Under the pieces are notes generated by a model. That model worked only from the letters and a program-made list of their open reading frames with translations, did not search any database and was not told the DNA's origin. Of a stretch of DNA of 64,000 bases, positions 1-9,342 are shown one piece after another (the first letter of the stretch is position 1; every line of letters begins with the position of its first letter). The DNA comes from Chitinophagales bacterium. Its GTDB lineage: Bacteria > Bacteroidota > Bacteroidia > Chitinophagales > JADIYW01. The stretch lies in NCBI GenBank assembly GCA_023957245.1, contig JAMLHJ010000002.1, positions 124,001 through 188,000 of the forward strand, in the 5' to 3' direction. Made by a program: the position numbers and the translations under genes.

Positions 1-891
1 CTCTTCCACTTTTTTATTTGCAACTATTACTCCAATGAGTATCACTGCAAATCCTGTCACTTGCTGAATATTGAGTTGTTCTTTTAAGAATATCATACCT
101 ATCAATATGGCAAAAAAAGGAATTAAGTATGTGGTAAATGATGCAAATAAAGCACTAGTTCGCTGCACCATCCAGTTGAAGAAGAACATGGCAATGGCTG
201 TTCCGAAAGTTCCTAATATCAATAAATATTTGAGTTTTTCTTGAGCCAAATCTTCAGTCATAATCCTATTGAACGTGCCATTATTTAACAAATAAACTCC
301 TGCAATCGGTCCTATAAATAAAAATCCTAAAATAGATATTTGAATTGGATGGATATCATATTGCATGACTTTGGATTTCAGAATATTTCCCGACATACCA
401 TAACAACTTGAAGCAAGGACAACCAAAAGAGAATATTTGGCTTCAAATTTCAATTCGACATCGCCTGTATAGAGGATGATAGTTATTGCTCCTACAATGC
501 CGATGACCACCCCAACAAGTTGACGCCATTTTGCAGGAACACCAAATATCAATACACCAAATATCAAAGCAAATAAAGGTGTTGTTGTGTTCAATATCCC
601 AGCTACTGATGTACTGATATGTTGTTGAGCATAAGAAAAAAGCATTGGAGGTACTCCACTGCCCAATATCCCAGCAATTGCTGTATATAAGAATACTTTT
701 GCTGGCATTTTTTTATGAAAGAAAATAAGAAAAGGGAATAGTGTACAAAAAGCTATAAATACTCTTAGTGCACCTACTTCTACTGGGCTAAAAGCTTCCA
801 ATCCTTTTTTCATGAAAAAGAATGAAAACCCCCACATCATAGAAAGTCCAATCAATAACAGCCAATTAACGATGACCTTTCTTTGGTTCAT
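1..891 (-). CDS. EamA/DMT-family transporter (3' end outside window)
   Basis: Reading from an ATG at 891 to the left edge gives 297 codons with no stop, so the C-terminus is missing. The translation is almost entirely hydrophobic and falls into about ten membrane segments in two halves, the layout of EamA drug/metabolite exporters of about 300 residues. It begins MNQRKVIVNWLLLIGLSMMW and carries the family's glycine- and proline-rich helices, including a GILGSGVPPMLFSYA-like stretch. It would sit in the inner membrane and export an unidentified small metabolite. It starts 7 bases after the metF stop, so it is probably cotranscribed behind metF. Substrate cannot be inferred. Confidence 0.85.
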   Translation of the reverse strand, partial: MNQRKVIVNWLLLIGLSMMWGFSFFFMKKGLEAFSPVEVGALRVFIAFCTLFPFLIFFHKKMPAKVFLYTAIAGILGSGVPPMLFSYAQQHISTSVAGILNTTTPLFALIFGVLIFGVPAKWRQLVGVVIGIVGAITIILYTGDVELKFEAKYSLLVVLASSCYGMSGNILKSKVMQYDIHPIQISILGFLFIGPIAGVYLLNNGTFNRIMTEDLAQEKLKYLLILGTFGTAIAMFFFNWMVQRTSALFASFTTYLIPFFAILIGMIFLKEQLNIQQVTGFAVILIGVIVANKKVEE

Positions 892-898
892 TTCTTTG

Positions 899-1855
899 CT
901 ATAAAATTTCTGAACAGACTTTTGAAACAACTTTTTGATCACTCATTGTATAAAAGTGAATACATGTCGCTCCATGTTCATATAACTCTTTTGTTTGACT
1001 GATACACCATTCTGTTCCTAGTTCTTTTACAGCTTGGTCGTCTTTACATTTTCTAGCTTCTTTAACTAAATCGTCTGGGAAGTCAATATAAAAATTACTA
1101 GGGATTCCTTTCAATTGCCCCATTTTTGTCAATGGTTTAATGCCAGGAATAATAGGTACATTGATGCCTAATGCTCTACAATCTTTTACAAATTTGAAAA
1201 ATGCTTGATTGTCAAAAAACATTTGTGTAACGATATAATCTCCTCCTGCATCTATTTTAGCTTTCAAAAACAATAAGTCTTCTTCATAATTTGCTGCCTC
1301 AAAATGCTTCTCTGGGTAACCAGCCACTCCAATACAAAAATCAGTTTTGGCACCATTCACCAATTCTTTGTCTAGATAAATTCCCTGATTCATATCTTTG
1401 ATTTGCTTCACCAAGTCCACCGCATAATGATGTCCATTAGGTTCAGGAACAAATACTTTATCCAAACGACGAGCATCTCCTCTTAATGCCAAAATATTAT
1501 GAATGCCTAAGAAATTCAAGTCTATCAATGCATTCTCAGTTTCTTGTTTGGAAAAACCTCCACAAATTAAATGAGGAACCGACTCAATATTATACTTATG
1601 CTGAATTGCTGAGCATATTCCTACTGTGCCAGGTCGCTTTCTTACAGCGATTTTTTCAAAATATCCACTAGGGGTTATTTTATATTCAAATTCTTCCCGA
1701 TGATAAGTAACATCAATAAAAGGAGGATTAAATTCTATCAATGGCTCCAAAATATTATATAGATGCTCAATGCTTTTCCCTTTTAGTGGAGGTAAAAGCT
1801 CAAAAGAGACAAGCTTATTCCCTTTGTTCTGCTCAATGATTTCTGTTACTTTCAT
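899..1855 (-). CDS. metF: Methylenetetrahydrofolate reductase
   Basis: This is a 318-residue flavoprotein of the MetF family, which reduces 5,10-methylene-THF to 5-methyl-THF for methionine synthesis in the cytoplasm. Family features seen are the N-terminal VSFELLPP strand with its catalytic-type Glu, the DVTYHREE segment, the ALRGD motif, the YIVTQMFFD segment and the IIPGIKPL motif. The open frame extends upstream to 2023, but the start at 1855 (MKVTEIIEQ) gives the normal family length. It also lies just downstream of a promoter-like TATGTTTG at 1871-1878. The upstream extension has no family similarity that I recognise and runs into the spacer before the divergent polyketide synthase. Confidence 0.93.
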   Translation of the reverse strand: MKVTEIIEQNKGNKLVSFELLPPLKGKSIEHLYNILEPLIEFNPPFIDVTYHREEFEYKITPSGYFEKIAVRKRPGTVGICSAIQHKYNIESVPHLICGGFSKQETENALIDLNFLGIHNILALRGDARRLDKVFVPEPNGHHYAVDLVKQIKDMNQGIYLDKELVNGAKTDFCIGVAGYPEKHFEAANYEEDLLFLKAKIDAGGDYIVTQMFFDNQAFFKFVKDCRALGINVPIIPGIKPLTKMGQLKGIPSNFYIDFPDDLVKEARKCKDDQAVKELGTEWCISQTKELYEHGATCIHFYTMSDQKVVSKVCSEIL

Positions 1856-1870
1856 ATCTCGTTCAATATG

Positions 1871-1878
1871 CAAACATA
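1871..1878 (-). promoter_or_regulatory. Putative -7 promoter element of metF
   Basis: Read on the minus strand this is TATGTTTG, a perfect match to the Bacteroidota -7 consensus TAnnTTTG. It ends 15 bases before the metF ATG. No clear -33 TTTG is visible at the usual distance, so the call rests on one box and its position. Confidence 0.4.
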
Positions 1879-2053
1879 AATAAAAGCACACTAATAATTT
1901 AAAAGATATCTCTACAATAACATTTGCAGAAATTTTACAGTGATATTTTAGAGAATTGACACTAGTTAATATAAGAAAATTGTCCTTCTGAAATAATTGA
2001 AATTTTAGGTACTCAAAAATCAATTTATTATCTTAGCCATTTATATTTTTATC

Positions 2054-5000
2054 ATGCAAGAGGCAGAGAAAGAAAGATTACATCAGCAGTTGAAAGATGC
2101 TTTGACAGCTATAAAAAAGCTCAAATCAGGCTTAATTGAAGAAAAGAATAAAAAATTTGAGCCTATAGCAATTGTGGGAATGGCTATGCGACTGCCTGGT
2201 GGTATATATACTTCCCAAGATTATTGGAAATTGCTCTCTAACGGTGTCGATGCTATTACAGATATTCCTGAGAGTAGATTTGATGCCAAATCTTTGTATG
2301 ATGAAAATTATGATACTCCTGGGAAAATGATTGTCAAACAGGGGGGCTTTTTGGACAATATTGACCAATTTGACGGTTCTTTCTTTGACTTGTCTTATGC
2401 TGAAATTGAAAGTATGGATCCTCAACAAAGGATTTTGCTTGAAGTTACTTATGAAGCACTTGAAAATGCAGGAATCCCTCTTCAATCATTAGTAGATTCT
2501 AATACTGGAGTGTTTATTGGTGTTACTAATAATGATTACCAAAAAAGACATTTCAGGTCGGGAGATTACACTTTGATAAATCCGTATTCTTATACCGGTT
2601 CTGCTGTTTGTTCCAATTCGGGAAGAATTTCTTATCTCATGGGATTGCAAGGACCTTCTGTTTCTTTAGATACAGCTTGTTCCTCGTCATTGGTTGCAAC
2701 TCACTTGGCTGTACAATCATTGAGAAATCGTGAATGTAATTTAGCTATTGCTGGTGCGGCAAATGTTATTATAGATCCAGAGTTTACCATTTATTTTTCT
2801 TCTCTAAATTCTTTGTCTAAAGACTCAAGATGTAAATCTTTTTCCAATGAAGCCAATGGATTTATTCGCTCAGAAGGAAGTGGGATTTTTATTCTTAAAA
2901 GATTGAGTGATGCTCAGAAGGATGGAAATAATATCCTCGCGATAATCAAAGGGTCGGCTGTCAATCAAGATGGTAGGAGCAATGGTTTTACTGCTCCCAA
3001 TGTAAAAGCTCAAGAACGATTGCTGAAACAGGCTCTTGATAATGCCCAACTAAAACCTGATCAAGTAGCATTTATAGAAGCGCATGGGACAGGGACAAAA
3101 ATTGGAGATCCAATTGAAATGGAAGCCATCTCAGAAGTGTTTTCATCTTCTAAATCTAAAGAACAGCCTTTGTTGGTCGGTTCAGTGAAAACAAATATTG
3201 GTCATACTGAAGGTGTCGCTGGTATGGCGGGTATGATGAAAGCAGTATTAGCTATTCAACATCAAATTATACCCAAAAACTTGCATTTCGCTACTCCTAA
3301 TGAATTGATAGATTGGAAAAATATTCCTATACAAGTTCCTACGAGTAATGTGAATTGGAATACTGAAGATAAATTTATTGGAGTAAGTGGATTTGGTGTT
3401 ACTGGAACTAATGCTCATGTTTTGATTGGTGCTAATCCTACTAGCTCGTCAGAGAAGGAGCATATTCAACTGAGAAAAGATATTTTTGTCTTGCCTTTAT
3501 CTGCCAAAACTCCCGAAGCACTACAAGCACTATGCAAAGCTTATGCTCATTTTGTGGCTATATCTCCAGATTCATTAGAAGATATCTGTGCAATGGCAGC
3601 TCTAAAAAGAACAACTTTCGACATTAGAGAAGTATTTGTTGCAAAAGACAAAGTAGCTATGATTGAGCAATTGGAAGATTATGCTGAGTTAGAATTTGAA
3701 GATACTAAAGTATTTGATGCTGATGATTATGCTAAAGTTGTCTTTGTCTGTCCAGGACAAGGAGCACAATGGATAGGTATGGCACAGCAATTATATGACA
3801 GCGAACCAATATTCAAAAGTGTAATAGATGATTGTGCTCAAGCATTTTCTAAATATGTTCAATGGAATTTATTGGATGAATTAAATGGAGAAAATTTTGA
3901 AGCATTAGATATTATCCAACCGATTCTTGTAGCTATTGAAATAGCATTAGGGCAATTATGGAAATCTAAAGGAATTCAGCCAGATATAGTTGTTGGGCAT
4001 AGTATGGGCGAAGTGGCTGCTGCTTTCTTGGCTGATATGATAACATTAGATGATGCTGCAAATATTATCTGCACGAGAAGTTTGTTGATGAAACAAACAA
4101 GTGGGAAAGGAGCAATGGCTGTCACTGATTTGACTGTGGAAGAAGCAGAAGCTAGATTATTGCTTCGTCAAGAGTATCTCTCTGTAGCTGTACAAAATAG
4201 CCCCAATTCAACTGTGATAGCTGGAGATCCTTTATATCTTCAAAATCTTTTGGACGAACTAGAAGCAGAAGGAAGATTTTGTAGAATGATAAAAGTAGAT
4301 GTGGCATCTCATAGTCCTCAAATGGATGAGATTTTGGAACCATTGGCTATTGCTTTGAAGGGTATTCAACCTAAGAATTCAGATATTTTGTTCTATTCTA
4401 CAGCTTTAAAAGAAAAGATAAAAGGAGAGCAATTGACTGCAGATTATTGGGTGAAAAATTTGAGAAACCCTGTTCAGTTTGGAGCAGTAATTAGAGAGAT
4501 TGTTCAACAAGACAAAGCTATTTTTATTGAGTTGACACCTCATCCTGTGTTGAGCAATGCGATAGAAGAGAATATTCAAAAAGCTAAAAAATCTGGTGCA
4601 GCAATTCCTACTTTATTCAGAGAAAAAGATGAGTTGATTAGTTTTTATAGTGCTTTAGGTAAATATTTCAAATCAGGGCTTTCAATGGATTGGAAGAATA
4701 TTTATCCTGATATCAATCAATTTGTTTTACTACCTAATTATCAATGGCAAAAAGAAAGATTCTGGTTTGATGAAAAACCTCATATTTCTTATGCTCAGGA
4801 AAAGGTTGTTCAAAAGGAAGTTATTCAGGAAGAAGTCTCAAACGTCTCAAATGATACATTGGACTTAGCTCCATCTTCTCATCATGAACCATCATCAATG
4901 ATTTATGAAACAATTTGGGAAGAAATAGATGTTGAATCCAATACCTTACCGAAGTCTGTACTTATTATTAAAGATTTAGAAGGCTTAGGTGAGCAAGTGG

Positions 5001-6970
5001 CTACTATTTTAAGTCAGAATGGAGTAGAAGTTGAAATCATTACCCCATCGGAGAAGCCTATCTCATCACCCGAAGCGGTAATTCATCTTTCTTGTACCAA
5101 TGTTAAAGCGACACAGCAAGATGCTATTTTTAGCTTTAGAGATTTGATACAGCATTTTAATAACAAAGGAAAATCTCCTCAATTATATGCTATCTCTAAA
5201 AATGGCCAAATAATCAGTGAATATGATAAATCTATACATATTCCAAGTACAGCCTTATGGGGTTTAATCAGAACAATAAGAAATGAATTCCCAGAGTTGA
5301 AGCCTGTTACTATTGATATCAATTCTACAACTACTGCGAAAGAAATTATTAGTGTACTGAATCAAAATCCTGCTCATAAAGAATGGGTGCACCGCAATCA
5401 AAAATGGTACACTCCTTTGCTCAATGAGGTTCAATCTGTCCCTCATCAAGCCATCCCATTCAATGGTCAAATTACCTATTTGATATCTGGAGGAACAAGT
5501 GGATTGGGTTTGGTATTTGCGACTTGGTTGGCATCCAAAGGTGTGAAGAATATCGCATTAGTCAGTCGTTCTGGAATGAAGCCAGAAACTCAGCCAGTAG
5601 TCGATAAGCTAAGAGCTCAAGGTGTGAAAGTAGAAGTATTTTCTTCTGATATTTCTCATCCAGATTCTTTAGCTAAATTGGTCATGGAGGTTGAAACAAT
5701 TATGCCTACAATTAAAGGTGTTGTTCATGCTGCTGGTGTATTAGACGATGGAGCTTTCTTAAATCTTACAGCTGAACAATTTAATAAAGTCCTTGCTCCA
5801 AAAATCAATGGTGCATGGAATCTACATCAATATTTCTTTAATAGGTCTTTAGAATCTTTTGTCTTATTTTCTTCAGGAGCTTCTATTCTCGGAACTGCTG
5901 GTCAAGCTAACTATACTGCTGCAAATATGGCTTTGGATCAATTGGCTCAATATAGAAAATCTCTTGGTCAAGCTGCTTTGTCTATCAATTTTGGAAATAT
6001 AGGAGAAATTGGACTTGCTGCTGCAGATGTGAAAAGAGGGCAAAGATTGGCTGATCAAGGAATGGGAATCATTTTTCCTGACCAACTTCCAGAATATTTT
6101 GATAATTTATTTGATTTGCCTGGTGCTCAATATATGTTGATGAATATCAATTTTAACCAATGGGCACAAACGAATAGTGGTATCATAGGAAATACTTTTT
6201 ACAGTAAAGTTTTAAAGGATATACCTCAAAAATTAGAAGTAAATACTCCTACTGAAATTTCTAAATATTCCAATAAAGCAGGGGCAATTCGTTATTACAA
6301 ATCCAAAGTTAAAGAAATTGTTTCTCTGATTACGAAGATTCCTGCTTCAAAAATCAAAGAAGATGCTACCTTCAAAAGTATGGGAATAGATTCTTTAATG
6401 GCTGTTCAATTGAAGAATAAACTTCAAGAAGAATCTGGACTTGACTTGACTGTTTCAAGTATTTGGGCTTATCCTACCGTTGAAAAATATGCAGAATATT
6501 TGAGTGATAATATTTTTATTGACAATGATTCAACATTGGAGGAGGGTTCATCAGACTCTAATACAGAAGTAAATAGAGCTACAGCTATCCGTAATTTCAA
6601 AAGTATCATCAAAAATCATCTCTCAGCGATAACCAAGATTCCTGTTGCAAAAATCAAGGAAGATGCTACTTTCAAAAGTGTGGGTGTTGATTCATTGATG
6701 GCTGTTCAGCTGAAGAATAAATTTCAAGCAGATTTTGAGATAAATATTGCAGTTTCTAGTATTTGGACTTATCCTACTATCGAAAAATATGCAGAATTCA
6801 TTGCTGATGAGAAAAATATTATTGACGTTTCTTCAGTAGATAGTACGCCTAGTATTTTGCCACCAAATATTATAGATTCAGCTCCTCTCACACCAAAATC
6901 TATTGATGCAATTGAAAAAGAAGTTGATCAAATGTCTTTGGATGATTTGTTAAAAGCTTTAGATGACTAA
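2054..6970 (+). CDS. Orphan type I polyketide synthase, KS-AT-KR-ACP-ACP
   Basis: A 1638-residue single-module polyketide synthase. Order: N-terminal charged coiled coil (about 1-34), ketosynthase (about 36-460; Cys209 in DTACSSS, His in EAHGTGT and NIGHTEG), acyltransferase (about 610-900; Ser650 in GHSMGE, VASH at 750-753), a structural KR half, then a catalytic ketoreductase (GGTSGLG at 1146-1152, Ser1274, Tyr1287). Two acyl carrier proteins follow, with attachment serines Ser1447 (GIDSL) and Ser1547 (GVDSL). There is no dehydratase, enoylreductase or thioesterase. Predicted output is a beta-hydroxyacyl thioester. An LDD motif at 1230-1232 suggests a B-type KR. The VASH motif belongs to the [YVW]ASH class often linked with methylmalonyl-CoA, but this predictor is unreliable outside modular actinobacterial enzymes. 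All catalytic residues look intact. No PPTase or tailoring gene is nearby, and base composition resembles the neighbours. Product unknown. Confidence 0.93.
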   Translation: MQEAEKERLHQQLKDALTAIKKLKSGLIEEKNKKFEPIAIVGMAMRLPGGIYTSQDYWKLLSNGVDAITDIPESRFDAKSLYDENYDTPGKMIVKQGGFLDNIDQFDGSFFDLSYAEIESMDPQQRILLEVTYEALENAGIPLQSLVDSNTGVFIGVTNNDYQKRHFRSGDYTLINPYSYTGSAVCSNSGRISYLMGLQGPSVSLDTACSSSLVATHLAVQSLRNRECNLAIAGAANVIIDPEFTIYFSSLNSLSKDSRCKSFSNEANGFIRSEGSGIFILKRLSDAQKDGNNILAIIKGSAVNQDGRSNGFTAPNVKAQERLLKQALDNAQLKPDQVAFIEAHGTGTKIGDPIEMEAISEVFSSSKSKEQPLLVGSVKTNIGHTEGVAGMAGMMKAVLAIQHQIIPKNLHFATPNELIDWKNIPIQVPTSNVNWNTEDKFIGVSGFGVTGTNAHVLIGANPTSSSEKEHIQLRKDIFVLPLSAKTPEALQALCKAYAHFVAISPDSLEDICAMAALKRTTFDIREVFVAKDKVAMIEQLEDYAELEFEDTKVFDADDYAKVVFVCPGQGAQWIGMAQQLYDSEPIFKSVIDDCAQAFSKYVQWNLLDELNGENFEALDIIQPILVAIEIALGQLWKSKGIQPDIVVGHSMGEVAAAFLADMITLDDAANIICTRSLLMKQTSGKGAMAVTDLTVEEAEARLLLRQEYLSVAVQNSPNSTVIAGDPLYLQNLLDELEAEGRFCRMIKVDVASHSPQMDEILEPLAIALKGIQPKNSDILFYSTALKEKIKGEQLTADYWVKNLRNPVQFGAVIREIVQQDKAIFIELTPHPVLSNAIEENIQKAKKSGAAIPTLFREKDELISFYSALGKYFKSGLSMDWKNIYPDINQFVLLPNYQWQKERFWFDEKPHISYAQEKVVQKEVIQEEVSNVSNDTLDLAPSSHHEPSSMIYETIWEEIDVESNTLPKSVLIIKDLEGLGEQVATILSQNGVEVEIITPSEKPISSPEAVIHLSCTNVKATQQDAIFSFRDLIQHFNNKGKSPQLYAISKNGQIISEYDKSIHIPSTALWGLIRTIRNEFPELKPVTIDINSTTTAKEIISVLNQNPAHKEWVHRNQKWYTPLLNEVQSVPHQAIPFNGQITYLISGGTSGLGLVFATWLASKGVKNIALVSRSGMKPETQPVVDKLRAQGVKVEVFSSDISHPDSLAKLVMEVETIMPTIKGVVHAAGVLDDGAFLNLTAEQFNKVLAPKINGAWNLHQYFFNRSLESFVLFSSGASILGTAGQANYTAANMALDQLAQYRKSLGQAALSINFGNIGEIGLAAADVKRGQRLADQGMGIIFPDQLPEYFDNLFDLPGAQYMLMNINFNQWAQTNSGIIGNTFYSKVLKDIPQKLEVNTPTEISKYSNKAGAIRYYKSKVKEIVSLITKIPASKIKEDATFKSMGIDSLMAVQLKNKLQEESGLDLTVSSIWAYPTVEKYAEYLSDNIFIDNDSTLEEGSSDSNTEVNRATAIRNFKSIIKNHLSAITKIPVAKIKEDATFKSVGVDSLMAVQLKNKFQADFEINIAVSSIWTYPTIEKYAEFIADEKNIIDVSSVDSTPSILPPNIIDSAPLTPKSIDAIEKEVDQMSLDDLLKALDD
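6290..6810 (+). repeat. Internal tandem duplication encoding two ACP domains
   Basis: Two copies of an acyl carrier protein lie head to tail at the end of the polyketide synthase. The attachment serine codons start at 6392 and 6692, exactly 300 bases (100 residues) apart. Both copies share KIKEDATFKS, the DSLMAVQLKNK helix start, SSIW and YPT-EKYAE, which points to duplication within the gene. Confidence 0.85.
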
Positions 6971-7012
6971 AAGAGGAAGTAGCGTTTAGCAATAGCTATC
7001 GGTTGAAAATGA

Positions 7013-7042
7013 TTGCTGAATGACTTATAAATTTTTCAGCAA
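7013..7042. terminator. Possible hairpin between convergent PKS and rluF ends
   Basis: The 8-base arms TTGCTGAA (7013-7020) and TTCAGCAA (7035-7042) enclose a 14-base loop that contains the rluF stop. The stem is weak and lacks a long T-run, so a terminator role for these convergent genes is only plausible. Confidence 0.3.
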
Positions 7043-7981
7043 TTCTTCTACTTCGTTATTGTCCAATACACGATAAGACCCAATCTTAGTATTACCTAGT
7101 GATATATTCATGATGCGAACTCGTTTCAAGTGTGTTACTTTATACCCAAAGTGTTCACACATCCTACGAATCTGTCGGTTGAGACCTTGAACGAGGATAA
7201 TCCTAAAAGAGTTTTTCTTTTCTTGCCAGACTTTACAAGGAAGAGTTTTAGTGCCTAACATTGGAACACCATTTTTCATTCCTTCAATAAATTCATGAGA
7301 TATCATTTTATCTACTTGTACGATATATTCTTTTTCATGTTGGTTACCTGCTCTCAATATTTTATTGACGACATCTCCATTATTGGTCAATAATATCAGA
7401 CCTTCAGAGTCTTTGTCTAGTCTTCCTATTGGAAATATTCGTTCAGAATAACCCAAATAGTTGATGATATTATCTGGGTCGTTCAAATCTGTTGTAGAGG
7501 TCACTCCTAGCGGTTTGTTCATAGCGATATAAACAGTATTGCTAGTTGAATAAATCTCTTCTCCATCTACTGTGACTGTGTCATTGGGATATATGCGATT
7601 TCCTTTTTGGGCAATTTTATCATTAATAGTTACACGACCTTCTTCTATTAATCTATCCGCTTCTCTTCTTGAACAATAGCCTGAGCTACTAATATATTTA
7701 TTGACACTGACAGAATCATCTTGATGAATGACAGTTTGTTTCTTCGGTTTCTTCTTGACAAAATATTTAGGTTGCTCTGTATAAGCACCATAGTTGATTT
7801 TGGAAGATTTTTCTTTAGTTGAAGATTGCTCTTTAGTAGAAATGCTCTCTCTCTTTGACAATGGATTAACTACCTTATTTTTAGAAGGCTTGTAAGATTT
7901 GTTTTTATTGTCAGAACTTTGAGGTTTACTGTAAGACTTTTTTGAGCTATTTGATGTAGGAGATTTTTTTTGATTTTTCAA
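7025..7981 (-). CDS. rluF: RluF-type 23S rRNA pseudouridine synthase
   Basis: The protein has 318 residues. A lysine/serine-rich, probably disordered N-terminus (about 1-88) precedes an S4 RNA-binding domain (about 91-140, containing YCSRREADRLIEEGRVTIN) and the pseudouridine synthase domain. The catalytic Asp is Asp189 in GRLDKDSEG. The segment QGLNRQIRRMCEHFGY followed by RVRIMNISL is characteristic of the RluF branch of the RsuA/RluB family, which modifies the 23S rRNA region around U2604 in E. coli. The assignment to RluF rather than RluB rests on that segment. The basic tail is longer than in E. coli and may add RNA affinity. It is convergent with the polyketide synthase and lies 45 bases after bshA on the same strand. 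Confidence 0.85.
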   Translation of the reverse strand: MKNQKKSPTSNSSKKSYSKPQSSDNKNKSYKPSKNKVVNPLSKRESISTKEQSSTKEKSSKINYGAYTEQPKYFVKKKPKKQTVIHQDDSVSVNKYISSSGYCSRREADRLIEEGRVTINDKIAQKGNRIYPNDTVTVDGEEIYSTSNTVYIAMNKPLGVTSTTDLNDPDNIINYLGYSERIFPIGRLDKDSEGLILLTNNGDVVNKILRAGNQHEKEYIVQVDKMISHEFIEGMKNGVPMLGTKTLPCKVWQEKKNSFRIILVQGLNRQIRRMCEHFGYKVTHLKRVRIMNISLGNTKIGSYRVLDNNEVEELLKNL

Positions 7982-8026
7982 GATTTTACTATTTTAAATA
8001 GGTGAATAGATAGAGATATAATTGAC

Positions 8027-9163
8027 CTATTTTTGTGAAATAGATTCTTGAATTATTTTTTTATAATAAGCTTCATATAAAGGAAGGATATTGGCTAAGT
8101 CAAATTTTTTAGCTTGAATAAGGGCGTTCTTTTTGAATTTTTTGAGCAATTTGTCATCATTTAATAGCTTTAATGCTTTGTCTGCCATTGCTTGGACATC
8201 ACCTACGTTTACTATGTAACCAGTGACACCATCAATATTTACCTCAGGAATACCTCCAGCATCTGAAGAAATAACAGGGACTTCGCATGCCATAGCTTCT
8301 AAAGCTGCTAGTCCAAAGCTCTCACTCTCAGAAGGCATTATAAAAAGATCAGAAATAGATAATACTTCCTCAACGGCCTCTTGTTTACCCAAAAATCTCA
8401 CATCAAGACTACATTTTGTACGAGCTAGATTTTCTGCCATCTGACGTTCAGGACCATCTCCAATCATTAATAATTTGGCTGGAGTTTTCTTAGATACGAG
8501 ACAGAACATTTCAATTACATCTTGGACTCTTTTGACCCCTCTGAAATTGGATACATGAACGAGTATTTTCTCATCATTGGGGGCTATTGCTTTTCGGAAA
8601 TGCTCTTTATTAGATTTTTTGAATCGTGCAAAATCCACAAAGTTGGGAATGACTTCGATATCTCTCGTAATTTTAAAATGCTTGAGAGTGTCTTGTCTTA
8701 GACTTTCAGATACAGCGGTCACTCCATTGCTTTCGTTGATAGAAAAAGTTACAACAGGTTCGTAAATAGGGTCTTTCCCTACCAATGTGATATCAGTACC
8801 ATGAAGGGTGGTAATGACTGGTAGGTTGATATTATGAGTACGTAAAATTTGTTTTGCCAAATAAGCCGATGATGCATGAGGAATGGCATAATGAACATGA
8901 AGTAAATCGAGTTTGTCATGTCTTGTTACATCTACAATACGACTTGCCAAAGCAGTATCATAAGGAGCATATTCAAACAATGGATATTCTGCTGGTCTGA
9001 CTTCATGGTAAAAGACATTAGCATGAAACGAGTCTAATCTAGCTGGTTGTTGGTAAGTAATAAAATGAACTTGATGTCCTTGTTGAGCAAGTCCTTTCCC
9101 CAATTCTGTAGCGATGACACCACTACCTCCAAATGTGGGATAACATACTATTCCTATATTCAT
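8027..9163 (-). CDS. bshA: N-acetyl-alpha-D-glucosaminyl L-malate synthase
   Basis: A 378-residue GT4 glycosyltransferase that matches BshA. BshA joins GlcNAc from UDP-GlcNAc to L-malate, the first step of bacillithiol synthesis in the cytoplasm. Supporting features are the N-terminal MNIGIVCYPTFGGSGVIATE acceptor-site loop, HVHYAIPHA, TLHGTDITLVG and the C-terminal nucleotide-sugar motif ESESFGLAALEAMACEVPV with conserved glutamates. Length is normal. Other bacillithiol genes (bshB, bshC) are not in the window. A TAAATTTG box lies at 9168-9175 on the minus strand, so close to the ATG that the message could be nearly leaderless. Confidence 0.92.
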   Translation of the reverse strand: MNIGIVCYPTFGGSGVIATELGKGLAQQGHQVHFITYQQPARLDSFHANVFYHEVRPAEYPLFEYAPYDTALASRIVDVTRHDKLDLLHVHYAIPHASSAYLAKQILRTHNINLPVITTLHGTDITLVGKDPIYEPVVTFSINESNGVTAVSESLRQDTLKHFKITRDIEVIPNFVDFARFKKSNKEHFRKAIAPNDEKILVHVSNFRGVKRVQDVIEMFCLVSKKTPAKLLMIGDGPERQMAENLARTKCSLDVRFLGKQEAVEEVLSISDLFIMPSESESFGLAALEAMACEVPVISSDAGGIPEVNIDGVTGYIVNVGDVQAMADKALKLLNDDKLLKKFKKNALIQAKKFDLANILPLYEAYYKKIIQESISQK

Positions 9164-9342
9164 AAAGCAAATTTAGCGACTTCTCTTGTATAGTCGAGAT
9201 TTTTTGAAGTGAAAGAATGAAAAATGTGAAACATAATGCAAAGCCCTTTAAAGTATTATTATGAGATCTTTTATAGTTTTATTTTTTATTCGATATTCAG
9301 TATTGAAACAAATAGAATAAAAATATTGTTCATTGGTAATAT

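Noticed and set aside
1856..2023. N-terminal extension of metF
   Set aside because: It adds 56 residues without family similarity, passes through the predicted promoter box and makes the protein longer than its family.
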